From JAVVHH01 sp965199665 (GTDB taxonomy: Bacteria > Pseudomonadota > Alphaproteobacteria > Acetobacterales > Acetobacteraceae): 64,000 nt of DNA. The stretch lies in contig OZ241208.1 in the NCBI GenBank assembly GCA_965199665.1, forward strand, positions 1,426,001-1,490,000. The letters are read 5' to 3'. The notes beneath the pieces were generated by a model that saw only the letters and a program-made list of their open reading frames with translations, was not told where the DNA came from and did not search any database. The position numbers and the translations under genes were made by a program. This document shows positions 36,681-45,528 of this stretch, one piece after another (the first letter of the stretch is position 1; each line of letters opens with the position of its first letter).

Positions 36681-37514
36681 ATGGACCCCATCGTCATCGC
36701 CTGCGCCATCACCGGGTCGGTGCCGCGCAAGAAGGACAATCCCGCCGTGCCGACCCTGCCGGCCGAGCAGATCGAGAGCACGCATGCCGCGTTCGAGGCC
36801 GGGTGCTCGCTGGTGCACATCCATGTCCGCAACGACGACGAGAGCCCGTCGAGCGACCCGGCGCGCTTCGCCCAGGTGCAGGCCGGAATCCGCCAGCACT
36901 GCCCCGGCATGATCGTGCAGTTCTCGACCGGTGGCCGCGGCCGCGACCCCGCCGCCCGTGGCAACGCCCTCGAGCATCGGCCGGACATGGCGTCGCTCTC
37001 CACCGGTTCGGTCAACTTCCCGACCATCATCTACGAGAACTCGGCCTCCCTGGTGACCGACCTGGCCACCAAGATGCAGCGCTTCGGCGTGCGTCCGGAG
37101 ATCGAGCTGTTCGACCTCAGCCACATCCACGGTGCGCGCCGGCTGATCGACGCCGGACTGATGGACGAGCGCCCGCACGTGCAGGTCGTCATGGGGGTCA
37201 AGAACGCGCTGCCGGCCGAGGAACACCTGCTCGACCTGATGCTCGGCGAGATCAGGCGGCAATTGCCGCAGGCGACCTGGACCGCGGCCGGCATCGGCGC
37301 CGCCCAGGCCCGCGTGATGGAGTGGGTGCTGGCCCGCGGCGGCGACGGCGTGCGCACCGGGCTCGAGGACAACATCCGCGTCGGCAAGGACCGGTTGGCG
37401 GCGAGCAATGCCGAGCTGGTGCAGCTCGCCGTCGATGCCTGCGCCAAGCACGGCCGCCGCCCGGCCACGCCGGCCGAGGCGCGCGCGGCGCTCGGCCTCG
37501 GCGCCCCCGCGTGA
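36681..37514 (+). CDS. beta-keto acid cleavage enzyme (BKACE, DUF849)
   Basis: A 277-aa TIM-barrel protein of the Kce/BKACE family, which uses acetyl-CoA to cleave a beta-keto acid into a CoA ester and acetoacetate. The Zn-binding HIHVR motif lies near residue 46 and the catalytic/ligand Glu is in TGLEDNIRVG. SLSTGSVNF and GVKNALPA are also family features. Between pcaG and an aroE-like gene, the likely substrate is a pathway beta-keto acid. Beta-ketoadipate would give succinyl-CoA and acetoacetate. That is inference; the family is known for many substrates. Confidence 0.9.
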   Translation: MDPIVIACAITGSVPRKKDNPAVPTLPAEQIESTHAAFEAGCSLVHIHVRNDDESPSSDPARFAQVQAGIRQHCPGMIVQFSTGGRGRDPAARGNALEHRPDMASLSTGSVNFPTIIYENSASLVTDLATKMQRFGVRPEIELFDLSHIHGARRLIDAGLMDERPHVQVVMGVKNALPAEEHLLDLMLGEIRRQLPQATWTAAGIGAAQARVMEWVLARGGDGVRTGLEDNIRVGKDRLAASNAELVQLAVDACAKHGRRPATPAEARAALGLGAPA

Positions 37515-38344
37515 TCACCGGACGCGGCAAGGTCATCGCCCACGTCGGCTACCCGACGGAGAGCTTCAAGGCGCCGATGATCTACAACCCGTGGTTCGAG
37601 GCCAGGCGGATCGACGCGGTCGTCGTGCCGATCGGCGTCACGGCCGAGGATTTCGCCACCGTGATGCCGGCGCTGCTGCGGGTGACGACGCTGCACGGGG
37701 CGTTGATCACCATGCCGCACAAGGTGTCGGTGCTGAGCTTGGCCGACGAGGTCACGCCCACGGCGCAGATCGCCGGCGCCGCCAACGCGCTGCTGAAACG
37801 TCCGGACGGGAGCGTGCTGGCCGACATGTTCGACGGCGCCGGCTTCGTGCGCGGGGTGGAGCGCAAGGGCAAGCGTATCGCCGGGTCGCAGGTGGTGGTG
37901 TCGGGCTGCGGCGGCGTCGGCTCGGCCATCGCGGCCTCGCTGGCCGCGGCGGGGCCGGCGCGGATGATGCTGTTCGATCGGGACGAGGCGGTCGCCGCTG
38001 CGCTGGCCGGGCGGTTGCGCCGGCACTACCCGGCGCTGGACGTCGCCACCGGCTCGCGCGACCCGGCGGGCTTCGATCTCGTCGTCAACGCGACCCCACT
38101 CGGCATGAAGCCCGGCGACCCCCTGCCGTTCGACGTCGAGCGGATCGCGGCGGACGCTTTCGTCGGCGAGGTCGTGATGAAGGAGGAGTTCACGCCGCTG
38201 TTGCTGGCGGCGCGGGCGAAGGGCTGCGCGGTGCAGGTCGGCACCGACATGTTGTTCGAGATGATCCCGGCCTACCTGGAGTTCTTCGGCTTCGGCAGCA
38301 GCACGGCCGACGAGCTCCGGTCGATGGCCCAAATCCAATACTGA
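37511..38344 (+). CDS. AroE-like shikimate/quinate dehydrogenase (catabolic)
   Basis: A 277-aa protein starting at GTG 37511, which overlaps the BKACE stop (GTGA). The shikimate-binding region is divergent (GYPTESFKAPMIYNPWF in place of the usual GxPIxHSxSP), but the catalytic Lys is in TMPHKVSVLS and the Asp in ADMFDGAGF. The dinucleotide motif is GCGGVGSA. In this operon it most likely oxidises shikimate or quinate to the dehydro form. It is not the biosynthetic AroE by context. Confidence 0.86.
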   Translation: MITGRGKVIAHVGYPTESFKAPMIYNPWFEARRIDAVVVPIGVTAEDFATVMPALLRVTTLHGALITMPHKVSVLSLADEVTPTAQIAGAANALLKRPDGSVLADMFDGAGFVRGVERKGKRIAGSQVVVSGCGGVGSAIAASLAAAGPARMMLFDRDEAVAAALAGRLRRHYPALDVATGSRDPAGFDLVVNATPLGMKPGDPLPFDVERIAADAFVGEVVMKEEFTPLLLAARAKGCAVQVGTDMLFEMIPAYLEFFGFGSSTADELRSMAQIQY

Positions 38345-38365
38345 ACCAATAACGGGAGGAAACAC

Positions 38366-39739
38366 ATGACAAGTCCAGGGCGCCCCGAACCGGGCGGGCA
38401 GACCAGGAAGGCCACGGCGAGCGGATGGATCGGCTCCGCGCTCGAATACTACGACTTCTTCATCTACGCGACCGCCGCTTCGCTCGTCTTCCCGCAGCTC
38501 TTCTTTCCGTCGGCCGACCCGACCGTGGCTATCGTCGCGTCGCTGGCGACCTACGGCGTGGGCTACGTCGCGCGCCCGATCGGCGCCTTCGTGCTCGGCC
38601 ATCTCGGCGACACGCACGGGCGCAAGAACGTGCTGCTGATCTGCATGTTCATGATGGGCTTCTCCACCATGGCGGTCGGCCTGCTGCCGACCTACGCCAC
38701 CGTCGGCATCTGGGCGCCGATCCTGCTCGTCATGCTCCGGCTGGTGCAGGGCTTCGCGGTCGCCGGCGAGATCTCCGGGTCGAGCTGCATGATCCTCGAG
38801 CACGCGCCCTTCGGCCGCCGCGGCTTCTTCGCCAGCTTCACGCTGCAGGGCGTGCAGGCCGGGCAGATCATGGCCGCCGCCGTGTTCCTGCCGCTGGCCG
38901 CCTACATGCCGACCGACGCGTTCAACTCGTACGGTTGGCGCATCCCGTTCCTGCTCAGCGTCGTGGTGATCATCGCCGGTTACATCATCCGCCGCGAGGT
39001 GGACGAGACGCCCGCATTCGCCGCAGAGGAGTCGGCCGGCGCCGTCGCCCGGGCGCCGATCCCGGAAGCGTTCCGCACCAGCAGCGCCAACATGTTCCGC
39101 GTGGTCTGCATGGCGCTGATGAACACCGTGCCGGTGGTCGCCACCGTGTTCGGCGCCGCCTACGCGGTGCAGCCGGCCTACGGCATCGGCTTTGAGAAGT
39201 CGGTCTATCTATGGATTCCGGTGCTCGGCAACGTGCTGGCCGTGCTGGTGATCCCGTTCGTCGGCAACCTCGCCGACCGGATCGGCCGCCGGCCGCCCAT
39301 CATCGTCGGCGCGATCGGTTCCGGTCTGCTCTCCTACGCCTACCTGTACGCGATCAGCATCCACAGCGTGCCGCTGGCGATCGTGTTCTCGCTGCTGATG
39401 TGGGGCATCGTCTACCAGGGCTACAACGCGGTGTTCCCGAGCTTCTACCCGGAGTTGTTCGCCACCCGCGTCCGCGTGACCGCGATGGCGATCTCGCAGA
39501 ACATCGGCACCACCATCACGGCGTTGCTGCCGGCCTTGTTCGCGATCGTGGCGCCGCCAGGCTCGGTCGGCATCCCATTCACGGTGGGCAGCATCGCGCT
39601 GGCGATCACGATCGTCGCCGCCGTGGCGGCCGCCAGCGCGAAGGAGACGTATCGCTTGCGGGTGGAGGATCTCGGGCGACCCGGCGCCGTGCCGGTGCCA
39701 TTGCCGGAATACCAGGCCCTGCGCGCGCAGTCGGTTTGA
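38366..39739 (+). CDS. MFS permease of the MHS family, shikimate/aromatic acid uptake (ShiA-like)
   Basis: A 457-aa inner-membrane transporter with about 12 helices. It has the MHS-family start (ATASGWIGSALEYYDFFIYATAASLVFPQLFF), the loop 2-3 motif GHLGDTHGRKNVLL and the loop 8-9 GNLADRIGRRPP. MHS members carry shikimate, protocatechuate, alpha-ketoglutarate or proline with protons. Position at the end of the aroQ operon favours shikimate, quinate or protocatechuate. GGGAGGAA lies before the ATG. Confidence 0.9.
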   Translation: MTSPGRPEPGGQTRKATASGWIGSALEYYDFFIYATAASLVFPQLFFPSADPTVAIVASLATYGVGYVARPIGAFVLGHLGDTHGRKNVLLICMFMMGFSTMAVGLLPTYATVGIWAPILLVMLRLVQGFAVAGEISGSSCMILEHAPFGRRGFFASFTLQGVQAGQIMAAAVFLPLAAYMPTDAFNSYGWRIPFLLSVVVIIAGYIIRREVDETPAFAAEESAGAVARAPIPEAFRTSSANMFRVVCMALMNTVPVVATVFGAAYAVQPAYGIGFEKSVYLWIPVLGNVLAVLVIPFVGNLADRIGRRPPIIVGAIGSGLLSYAYLYAISIHSVPLAIVFSLLMWGIVYQGYNAVFPSFYPELFATRVRVTAMAISQNIGTTITALLPALFAIVAPPGSVGIPFTVGSIALAITIVAAVAAASAKETYRLRVEDLGRPGAVPVPLPEYQALRAQSV

Positions 39740-39743
39740 ACAG

Positions 39744-39775
39744 GCAGGGACCCGGGTGCGAGCCCGGGTCCCTGC
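39744..39775. terminator. 13-bp stem, probable bidirectional terminator
   Basis: GCAGGGACCCGGG (39744-39756) pairs perfectly with CCCGGGTCCCTGC (39763-39775) around a 6-nt loop. It sits between the convergent permease and ferritin-like genes and ends the catabolic operon. No T-run is adjacent on either strand. Confidence 0.75.
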
Positions 39776-39778
39776 GGA

Positions 39779-40672
39779 TCAGCGGATGGCGCCGTTGACG
39801 CCGTTCGGGAAGAAGCCGCCCGCGGCCGCCCCCTGCGCGCCATAGGCGATGTTGAGGATCTGCCGCGGCGTGCGGCCGAAGGCGATGCTGTTCGCATCGG
39901 CCGGCACGATGTTCGCCACGTTCGCCAACACCACGCCCTGATCGTCCGCTGCGCCGGACAAGTTGGCGCGCAGGCTCGAGATCGCCGCCGTCTGCGCTCC
40001 GAAGCCACGCTGGAACAGCAGGGTCCGGATCGTCGATGCCTGATACGACTCCACGCCCAGCAAGCCGCCGGCGATGCCGAGGATCTGCTTGTTGGCGATC
40101 AGCGCGGCCGATCCCTTCAGGGCGGTCACGCAAACGTCCTCGATCGCGTAGGCCGCCAGCAGCAGGTTGTTCTCGTTCAGGAACGCATCGAACCCGGCCT
40201 CCAGCCCGGCCGCCGCCGCGAGCACGGCGAAGCTGTTCTGCAGATCGAGCGCGGGCTGGGCGATCGCCGCCGACCCCACCACGGAGCGCAGCGTGCGAAC
40301 GTGGCCCAGTTCGTCGCGCCGCAGCTGGTCCACGAACTGCTGAACGAACGGTGTGTCGAACGTGACTGGCCGCCCACCCGAAACGGCGCCGGCCGCGGTG
40401 CCCGTGCCGCCCGTCGTATCGCTCGCTGCGAGCGTCTGGCCGTTGATCGCGCGGGTGTAGAGCTCAGCACCCAGATACTCGAAGTTCAGCGCAAAATTGG
40501 CGATGGCAATGTCATTGATCGCCTGCGCCTGCGCGTCCCGGGGCGCCAAACCGACCATCCCGGCCGCAACGGCGGTGAAGGCGGCGCCTCCCAGCCCGGC
40601 TGCGCTCATCACGCGGCGACGTTCCCATTCTGCGGGCGAGGCGGTCTCGCGGTCGTGGATCGTTTCCTGCAT
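39779..40672 (-). CDS. ferritin-like domain protein with Tat-type signal
   Basis: A 297-aa exported protein from ATG 40672 (GGAAG upstream). The N-terminus has twin arginines and a hydrophobic stretch (WERRRVMSAAGLGGAAFTAVAAGMVGLAPRDAQAQ), pointing to Tat export. The mature part is helical and matches the ferritin-like DUF4439/ferritin_2 type: NFALNFEYLGAELYTRAI, LRRDELGHVRTL, LLAAYAIEDVCVTAL and YQASTIRTLLF. Its role is unknown; homologues are common in bacteria that face desiccation or oxidation. It is divergent from cysI. Confidence 0.85.
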   Translation of the reverse strand: MQETIHDRETASPAEWERRRVMSAAGLGGAAFTAVAAGMVGLAPRDAQAQAINDIAIANFALNFEYLGAELYTRAINGQTLAASDTTGGTGTAAGAVSGGRPVTFDTPFVQQFVDQLRRDELGHVRTLRSVVGSAAIAQPALDLQNSFAVLAAAAGLEAGFDAFLNENNLLLAAYAIEDVCVTALKGSAALIANKQILGIAGGLLGVESYQASTIRTLLFQRGFGAQTAAISSLRANLSGAADDQGVVLANVANIVPADANSIAFGRTPRQILNIAYGAQGAAAGGFFPNGVNGAIR

Positions 40673-40921
40673 CGGTATTCTTCCGTAGCAACGCCGACCC
40701 TCAGCGGTCGGGCGAGCGCCAGCGTTACCGGACAATCGATCGTTGCGGTGTTCACGCCCTGCGAAGGTCATGCAGAGTTGTTGAATGCGGCCGGCGCCGC
40801 CGCCGCTTGGAAATACGGTTCCCCGGGCGACGGTCGACAGAGTGTGCCGTTCTCCCCACCGGCCGAACTTCGCGGCGCCATTTCCTTGCTCCGACCAGCA
40901 ACGGCGGCCACATCGTGTGGC
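40673..40921. other. divergent intergenic region, ferritin-like / cysI
   Basis: About 250 bp with the starts of two divergent genes. It contains a short hairpin, CCGACC-N6-GGTCGG, near 40692-40709. I see no recognisable riboswitch, and no consensus ribosome binding site precedes the cysI ATG at 40922. Promoters for both genes should lie here, but no box pair is convincing. Confidence 0.45.
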
Positions 40922-42613
40922 ATGGCACAGCTCACAGCACTCGAAGGCGTCAAGGCGGCCAGTCGCGGCCTGCGCGGCTCCATCTCCGCCGAGTTGGCGG
41001 ACTCCACGACGATCAGCGTGGGCGAGGGCTCGCATGGTCTGCTCAAGTTCCATGGCAGCTACGAGCAGTATGACCGCGACACCGCGACCGCGCTGAAGCA
41101 GGCGGGCCACGACAAGGAATGGCAGTTCATGGTTCGCGCCCGCATCCCGGGCGGCCGCGTCACGCCGGCGCAGTATCTGGCCCTCGACGAGCTTGCCGAC
41201 CGTTATGGCAACGGCACGCTGCGGATCACGACCCGGCAGACCTTCCAATTCCACGCGATTGCCAAGCGTGACCTGCGCGCCACGATCGGCGCCATCGACG
41301 AGATGCTGCTGACCACGATGGCGAGCTGCGGCGACGTCGTTCGTAACGTCGTGACCACCGCCGCGCCGATCCAGGATGCGGTCCACCGCACGCTGCGCGA
41401 GACGGCAGAGTATCTGTCCTCCGTGCTGCTGCCGCGCAGCAAGGCACACCACCAGATCTTCGTGTTGGGCGAGGATCAGGGCGACGAGGCCGAGGACGAG
41501 CCGCTCTATGGCCCGACCTACCTGCCACGCAAGTTCAAGATCGGCCTGACGCATCCGGCCGACAACTCGATCGACGTGCTGTCCAACGACCTCGGCCTGA
41601 TCGCGGAAGTGACGGACGCCCAGGTAACGGGCTGGATCCTCTGCATCGGCGGCGGCCAGGGCATGACCCACAACAAGCCGCAGACCTACCCGCGCGTGGC
41701 GTCCGCGCTGTGCCGGGTCACGCCGGACCAGTTGCTGCCGGTGATCGAGGCGATCATCAAGACGCAGCGCGACAACGGCGACCGCACCAACCGCAAGCGC
41801 GCCCGCCTCAAATACGTGGTCGACGATCACGGGATGGAGTGGGTCAAGGCGCAGGTGGAAGCGCATTACGGCGCGCCGCTCGAGGCGCCGGGGCCGTTGC
41901 CGAAGCTACAAGTGCCGGAGCATCTCGGCTGGCACGAGCAGGGCGACGGCAAGTGGTGGCTCGGGCTGCCGATCTCGGCTGGCCGCATCGTCGACACCGC
42001 GACTTTCCGGCTCCGGACGGCGCTGCGCGAGGCGGTGCTGCAGTTTGGCGTCACCCCGGTGCTGACCCCGCTGCAGAACATCCTGCTCACGGAAGTCGAA
42101 CCCGGTCAGCGCGACGCGCTGGAGGCGATGCTGCGCGAGCACGGCGTGACGTTCCGCGACGACTTGACGCCCGTCGCGCGCTGGTCCATGGCTTGCGTCG
42201 CGTTGCCGACATGCGGGCTGGCGTTGTCGGAAGCCGAGCGCTCGCGCGAGCCGATCGTGGCCGGGATCGAGGGCCTGCTCCGGCAGCACGGTCTGGAAAA
42301 CGAGCGGCTTTCGGTCCGCATCACCGGCTGCCCGAACGGCTGCGCGCGGCCCTATGACGGCGATATCGGCATCGTGGGGCGGGCCCCCGGAGCCTACGCC
42401 ATCTTCGTCGGCGGCGACTTCGAGGGCACCCGGCTGAACTTCCTGTTGCACGAGCGCATCAAGCAGGCGGAGATCACCGAGCGCATGGCGCCGTTGATCG
42501 CCGCCTGGGCCGCCGGGCGCCAAGCGGGCGAGGGCTTCGGCGATTACTGCCAGCGGCAGGGGCGCGAGGCGCTGCACTCGCTATCGGTGCCGACGCTCAT
42601 CGCCGCCGAGTAA
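40922..42613 (+). CDS. cysI: assimilatory sulfite reductase hemoprotein (CysI)
   Basis: Reduces sulfite to sulfide with siroheme and a 4Fe-4S cluster. The 563-aa protein has two nitrite/sulfite reductase ferredoxin-like halves (GTLRITTRQTFQFHAI and NILLTEVEPGQR). The four cluster/siroheme cysteines are in CVALPTCGLA and TGCPNGCARPY. Length fits CysI. No cysJ flavoprotein or cysH is beside it. It converges on cysG and their 3' ends overlap by 70 bp (42544-42613). Confidence 0.93.
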   Translation: MAQLTALEGVKAASRGLRGSISAELADSTTISVGEGSHGLLKFHGSYEQYDRDTATALKQAGHDKEWQFMVRARIPGGRVTPAQYLALDELADRYGNGTLRITTRQTFQFHAIAKRDLRATIGAIDEMLLTTMASCGDVVRNVVTTAAPIQDAVHRTLRETAEYLSSVLLPRSKAHHQIFVLGEDQGDEAEDEPLYGPTYLPRKFKIGLTHPADNSIDVLSNDLGLIAEVTDAQVTGWILCIGGGQGMTHNKPQTYPRVASALCRVTPDQLLPVIEAIIKTQRDNGDRTNRKRARLKYVVDDHGMEWVKAQVEAHYGAPLEAPGPLPKLQVPEHLGWHEQGDGKWWLGLPISAGRIVDTATFRLRTALREAVLQFGVTPVLTPLQNILLTEVEPGQRDALEAMLREHGVTFRDDLTPVARWSMACVALPTCGLALSEAERSREPIVAGIEGLLRQHGLENERLSVRITGCPNGCARPYDGDIGIVGRAPGAYAIFVGGDFEGTRLNFLLHERIKQAEITERMAPLIAAWAAGRQAGEGFGDYCQRQGREALHSLSVPTLIAAE

Positions 42614-43500
42614 CCCGCCGAACAGAGGCCGGGCACGACCTCCGTCGTGATCCCGGCCAGTTCGGCCCGCAACGTCACCACATCCAGCGCCGCGCCGAGG
42701 CGGATCACGCGCTTGCCCTCCGCGGCCAACGCCCGCAACTGCGCCGCCTCGTCCCCGTCCACCGCGACCCGGTCGGCATCCCGCCGCGCCAGGTCCAGCA
42801 CCTCGGGCGTCACGCTGGGGTCGTGCACGATCACGTCGGCTTCCCCCAGCAGCCGGTGCGCGCGCATGGTGACGAGGTCGGCCGGCCCCGGCCCCGAAGC
42901 GACCAAGTAGATCAACCCGGGTGGAGTCGCGCTTCCGCCCTCGATCTCGCGCTGCATCTCGGCCAGCCCCGCCGCCTCGTCGCCCGCCAGCACCAGGTCG
43001 GCCGCACGCCCTGCCAGCATGCGTTCGATGACCCGGCGCCGCGGCCCCGGCAGGGGATATTTCTCGCGCAGCGCGCCGCTCAACCCGCCCAGCATCGCCG
43101 CCAAGCGCGACAAGGCCGGCGGCAGCATGGCCTCGATCCGCGCCCGGATCAGCCGCGCCAGCACCGGCGCCTCGCCGGCCGACCCTACCGCGACGATCAG
43201 CGGGTCGCGGTCCACCACGGCCGGCGTGATGTAGGAGCACAGGGCGGGCTTATCGACGACGTTCACCGGCAGCTTGCGGGCCCGAGCGGCGGCGCTGAGC
43301 GCCTCCAAATCCGCTGCCGAACCCTCCGCGCCGACTGCCAGCACGACATCGTCCAGCAATTCGGGCGAGAACGCGTCGGCCCACACGACCTCCGCTCCCG
43401 CCCGCCGCAGCGCCTCCGCCTTGCGCTCGCCCACCTCGCCGCGGCCCAGCACCAGCGCGCGGCGGCCGCGGACGTCGAGGAACACCGGCAGGTAGCGCAT
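42544..43500 (-). CDS. cysG: siroheme synthase with shortened C-terminal domain (CysG-like)
   Basis: A 318-aa protein. Residues 1-195 form a full precorrin-2 dehydrogenase/ferrochelatase (MRYLPVFLDVRGRRALVLGRGEVGERKAEALRRAGAEV, SYITPAVVDRDPLIVAVGSAGEAPVLARLIRARIE). Then GLIYLVASGPGPADLVTMRAHRLLGEADVIVHD begins a uroporphyrinogen-III methyltransferase domain, but only about 125 residues of the usual 240 are present, with the central glycine-rich region (the usual GGDPFVFGRG) missing. The methyltransferase half is probably inactive, so a separate CobA is expected elsewhere. The gene overlaps trpD2 by one base (TGATG) and reads 70 bp into cysI. Confidence 0.82.
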   Translation of the reverse strand: MRYLPVFLDVRGRRALVLGRGEVGERKAEALRRAGAEVVWADAFSPELLDDVVLAVGAEGSAADLEALSAAARARKLPVNVVDKPALCSYITPAVVDRDPLIVAVGSAGEAPVLARLIRARIEAMLPPALSRLAAMLGGLSGALREKYPLPGPRRRVIERMLAGRAADLVLAGDEAAGLAEMQREIEGGSATPPGLIYLVASGPGPADLVTMRAHRLLGEADVIVHDPSVTPEVLDLARRDADRVAVDGDEAAQLRALAAEGKRVIRLGAALDVVTLRAELAGITTEVVPGLCSAGYSAAMSVGTDSECSASRPCRWQ

Positions 43501-44492
43501 CAGGCGACGCGCGCGACGGGCGTGCCGAGGCGGCCGGCCCAGATGGTCTCGGCGCCGCGGTCGGCGCCCGCCGCGTCGGTGGCACGGCCGAGAGCGAGCA
43601 GGGCGAGGGCGATCGTGGCGCGCGCGGTGGCCGCGCCCGGGCCGGTGCCGCCATGCCACGCTTCGGCGAGGCTGCCGGCGTCGCCCGGCATCGGCGCCGG
43701 CGGCATCAGCAGCTCGCTGCGGCCGGCCGCCTCGTCCCACACATGCACGCTGATCGGCTTGGCCGGGTTGCGCTCCGCCTCGCCGCCGCCGCCCTTGACC
43801 ACCGCCAGCCGATGCCGTCCCAGCCGCTCGGCCGCGCCGAGATGCACCTCGATATAGGGCGGGTGGAACACACCATCGACCGCGCACGGCGCGTCGAACG
43901 GGTTGATCAGCCGCACCACCGTGTTGATCGGCGAGCGCAGGCCCAGCAGGCCGCGCAGCGTCAGCAGCCGGTCGAGCGCCGGGCTGAGGGCGGCCAGCGG
44001 CAGGTAGGCGAAGCCGCGGCCGGCGAGCTCGCGCGCCGCTGCCTCGCGAGAGCCCGCCACCGGCAAACCCAGCGCCGCCAGCCCGGCCTCCACCGCCGTG
44101 CCCTGGGAAAACTCGTTGCTGCCATGCATCAGGACGGAAACGCCCGACGCGGCCAGCGCCAGTGCCGCCAGCAGGAACCACGGTTCCCCGCGCGTGCGTC
44201 CGGCGCCGTAGCTCGGCCAGTCCAGCTGCACCGGCGGGCAACCCGGCGGCGGCCCGGCACCGAACGTGTCGCGCGCGGCCTCGATCAATCCGCTGATCTC
44301 GTCCGCCGCCTCGCCGCGGTAGCGCAACAGCATCAGGAACGCCCCGATCTGCTCCGGCGCCGCCTCGCCGCGAAGCACCATGCCCAGCGCCTCGCGCGCC
44401 TCCTCGCGCGTCAGTGCCCGCGAACGGCCGGGGCCGCGCCCGAGGGTGCGCACGAAGGGGGCGAAGCGGTGCTCGGGTTCGTCATCGGCCAT
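43500..44492 (-). CDS. anthranilate phosphoribosyltransferase-like protein (TrpD2/YbiB)
   Basis: A 330-aa protein of the glycosyltransferase family 3 fold: ALTREEAREALGMVLRGEAAPEQIGAFLMLLRYRGEAADEISGLIEAAR is the usual helical domain. The trpD phosphate-binding motifs are altered (MHGSNEFSQGTAVEAGLAALG in place of the usual KHGN..SS-GSADVLEALG). Family members YbiB/TrpD2 bind DNA and do not make tryptophan. It is directly upstream of cysG on the same strand. Confidence 0.8.
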   Translation of the reverse strand: MADDEPEHRFAPFVRTLGRGPGRSRALTREEAREALGMVLRGEAAPEQIGAFLMLLRYRGEAADEISGLIEAARDTFGAGPPPGCPPVQLDWPSYGAGRTRGEPWFLLAALALAASGVSVLMHGSNEFSQGTAVEAGLAALGLPVAGSREAAARELAGRGFAYLPLAALSPALDRLLTLRGLLGLRSPINTVVRLINPFDAPCAVDGVFHPPYIEVHLGAAERLGRHRLAVVKGGGGEAERNPAKPISVHVWDEAAGRSELLMPPAPMPGDAGSLAEAWHGGTGPGAATARATIALALLALGRATDAAGADRGAETIWAGRLGTPVARVA

Positions 44493-44532
44493 GGCTCAGA
44501 CATGCGCCTCCCGCGTCGCCACGCAAGCGCGT

Positions 44533-45528
44533 TCAGTCGCCGCCGTTCGCCGCCGCCTCGGGGAAGAACATGTCGGAGACCGCGGTGGGGCGCTGCTTGA
44601 TGCTGCCGATCTCGGCCATGAACTGCGCGGTCGCCAACACCTTTTGCGGCATCAGCGTAAAGGCATAGTCCTTGTCGCTGATGATCTTCACCAGCTCGGG
44701 CTCGGACGTGAACTTGTCGCCTGAGAGCGTGATGTAGAGTTTCGCCGCCGCCGGCTTGTCCCGGTTGATGATGTCGATAGCCTCCGCCAGCCCATCGCGG
44801 AACGCCTTGAACACCGTGGGATTGGCCTCGCGGAACTTGCTGGACGCCACCAGCGTCAGCGCCGTCGCCGGGCCCCCCAGGATGTCGTAGTTGGACGTGA
44901 CCAGGTGCGCGTTCGGTAGCTTCATCTCCTGCTCGTAAAACGGCGAGGAGGTGAAGTGCGCATTGACGCCCGCGGTCTCGTTGGTGATCGCCGCCAGCCC
45001 ATCCGGATGGGAGAGGGAGACGGTGTAGGGGTCGAGCTTGGCCCACTCGCTGCCCCCGAACGCCTTCGCGGCCGCCATCTGCAGCATGATCGCCTGGGTG
45101 GAGATCTTGATGGATGGAACGGCGATCTTGTCCTTGCTGCTGAAATCGGTGACGGATTTGACCGCCGGGTTCCGGCTCACGAGGTAGAGCGGATAGGTCG
45201 TGACCGCCGAGACGCCCTTGATGCCGACGTTGCGCGTCGTCCGGTCCCACAGCGTGATGAGCGATGGCGCGCCCAGCGCGGCGAACTGGATGGTGCCGGA
45301 TAGCAGCCCGTCATTCATCACGCTCGGCCCGGCCACGGACACCCAGGTGACTTCCAACGGCGGCAGCCCGGCCGCCGCTGCGTGTTTCTCGGCCAGCTTC
45401 TCGTGCTGCATCACCATGAGCGGCAGGAACGAGACGCCGTATTGTTGCGCCGCCGCGATGCGGGTGACCTCGGCCTGCGCCGCGGTGGAGAACAGGCAGG
45501 CGGCAAGTAGAAGGGCTCGGAACGTCAT
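44533..45528 (-). CDS. ABC importer substrate-binding protein, NMT1/NitT-TauT type
   Basis: A 331-aa periplasmic protein with signal peptide MTFRALLLAACLFSTAAQA. The mature domain starts EVTRIAAAQQYGVSFLPLMVMQHEKLAEKHA, as in NitT/TauT-type proteins for nitrate, sulfonates or pyrimidines. The ATPase and permease are not adjacent, so it is an orphan. Its ATG overlaps the upstream AtuA small-subunit stop (ATGA), which ties it to that operon. Confidence 0.85.
   Translation of the reverse strand: MTFRALLLAACLFSTAAQAEVTRIAAAQQYGVSFLPLMVMQHEKLAEKHAAAAGLPPLEVTWVSVAGPSVMNDGLLSGTIQFAALGAPSLITLWDRTTRNVGIKGVSAVTTYPLYLVSRNPAVKSVTDFSSKDKIAVPSIKISTQAIMLQMAAAKAFGGSEWAKLDPYTVSLSHPDGLAAITNETAGVNAHFTSSPFYEQEMKLPNAHLVTSNYDILGGPATALTLVASSKFREANPTVFKAFRDGLAEAIDIINRDKPAAAKLYITLSGDKFTSEPELVKIISDKDYAFTLMPQKVLATAQFMAEIGSIKQRPTAVSDMFFPEAAANGGD

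Noticed and set aside
37031..38803. A 590-codon open frame antisense to the BKACE, AroE-like and permease genes
   Set aside because: The translation is low-complexity and His/Asp/Arg-rich; the opposite strand has intact, well-conserved enzymes.
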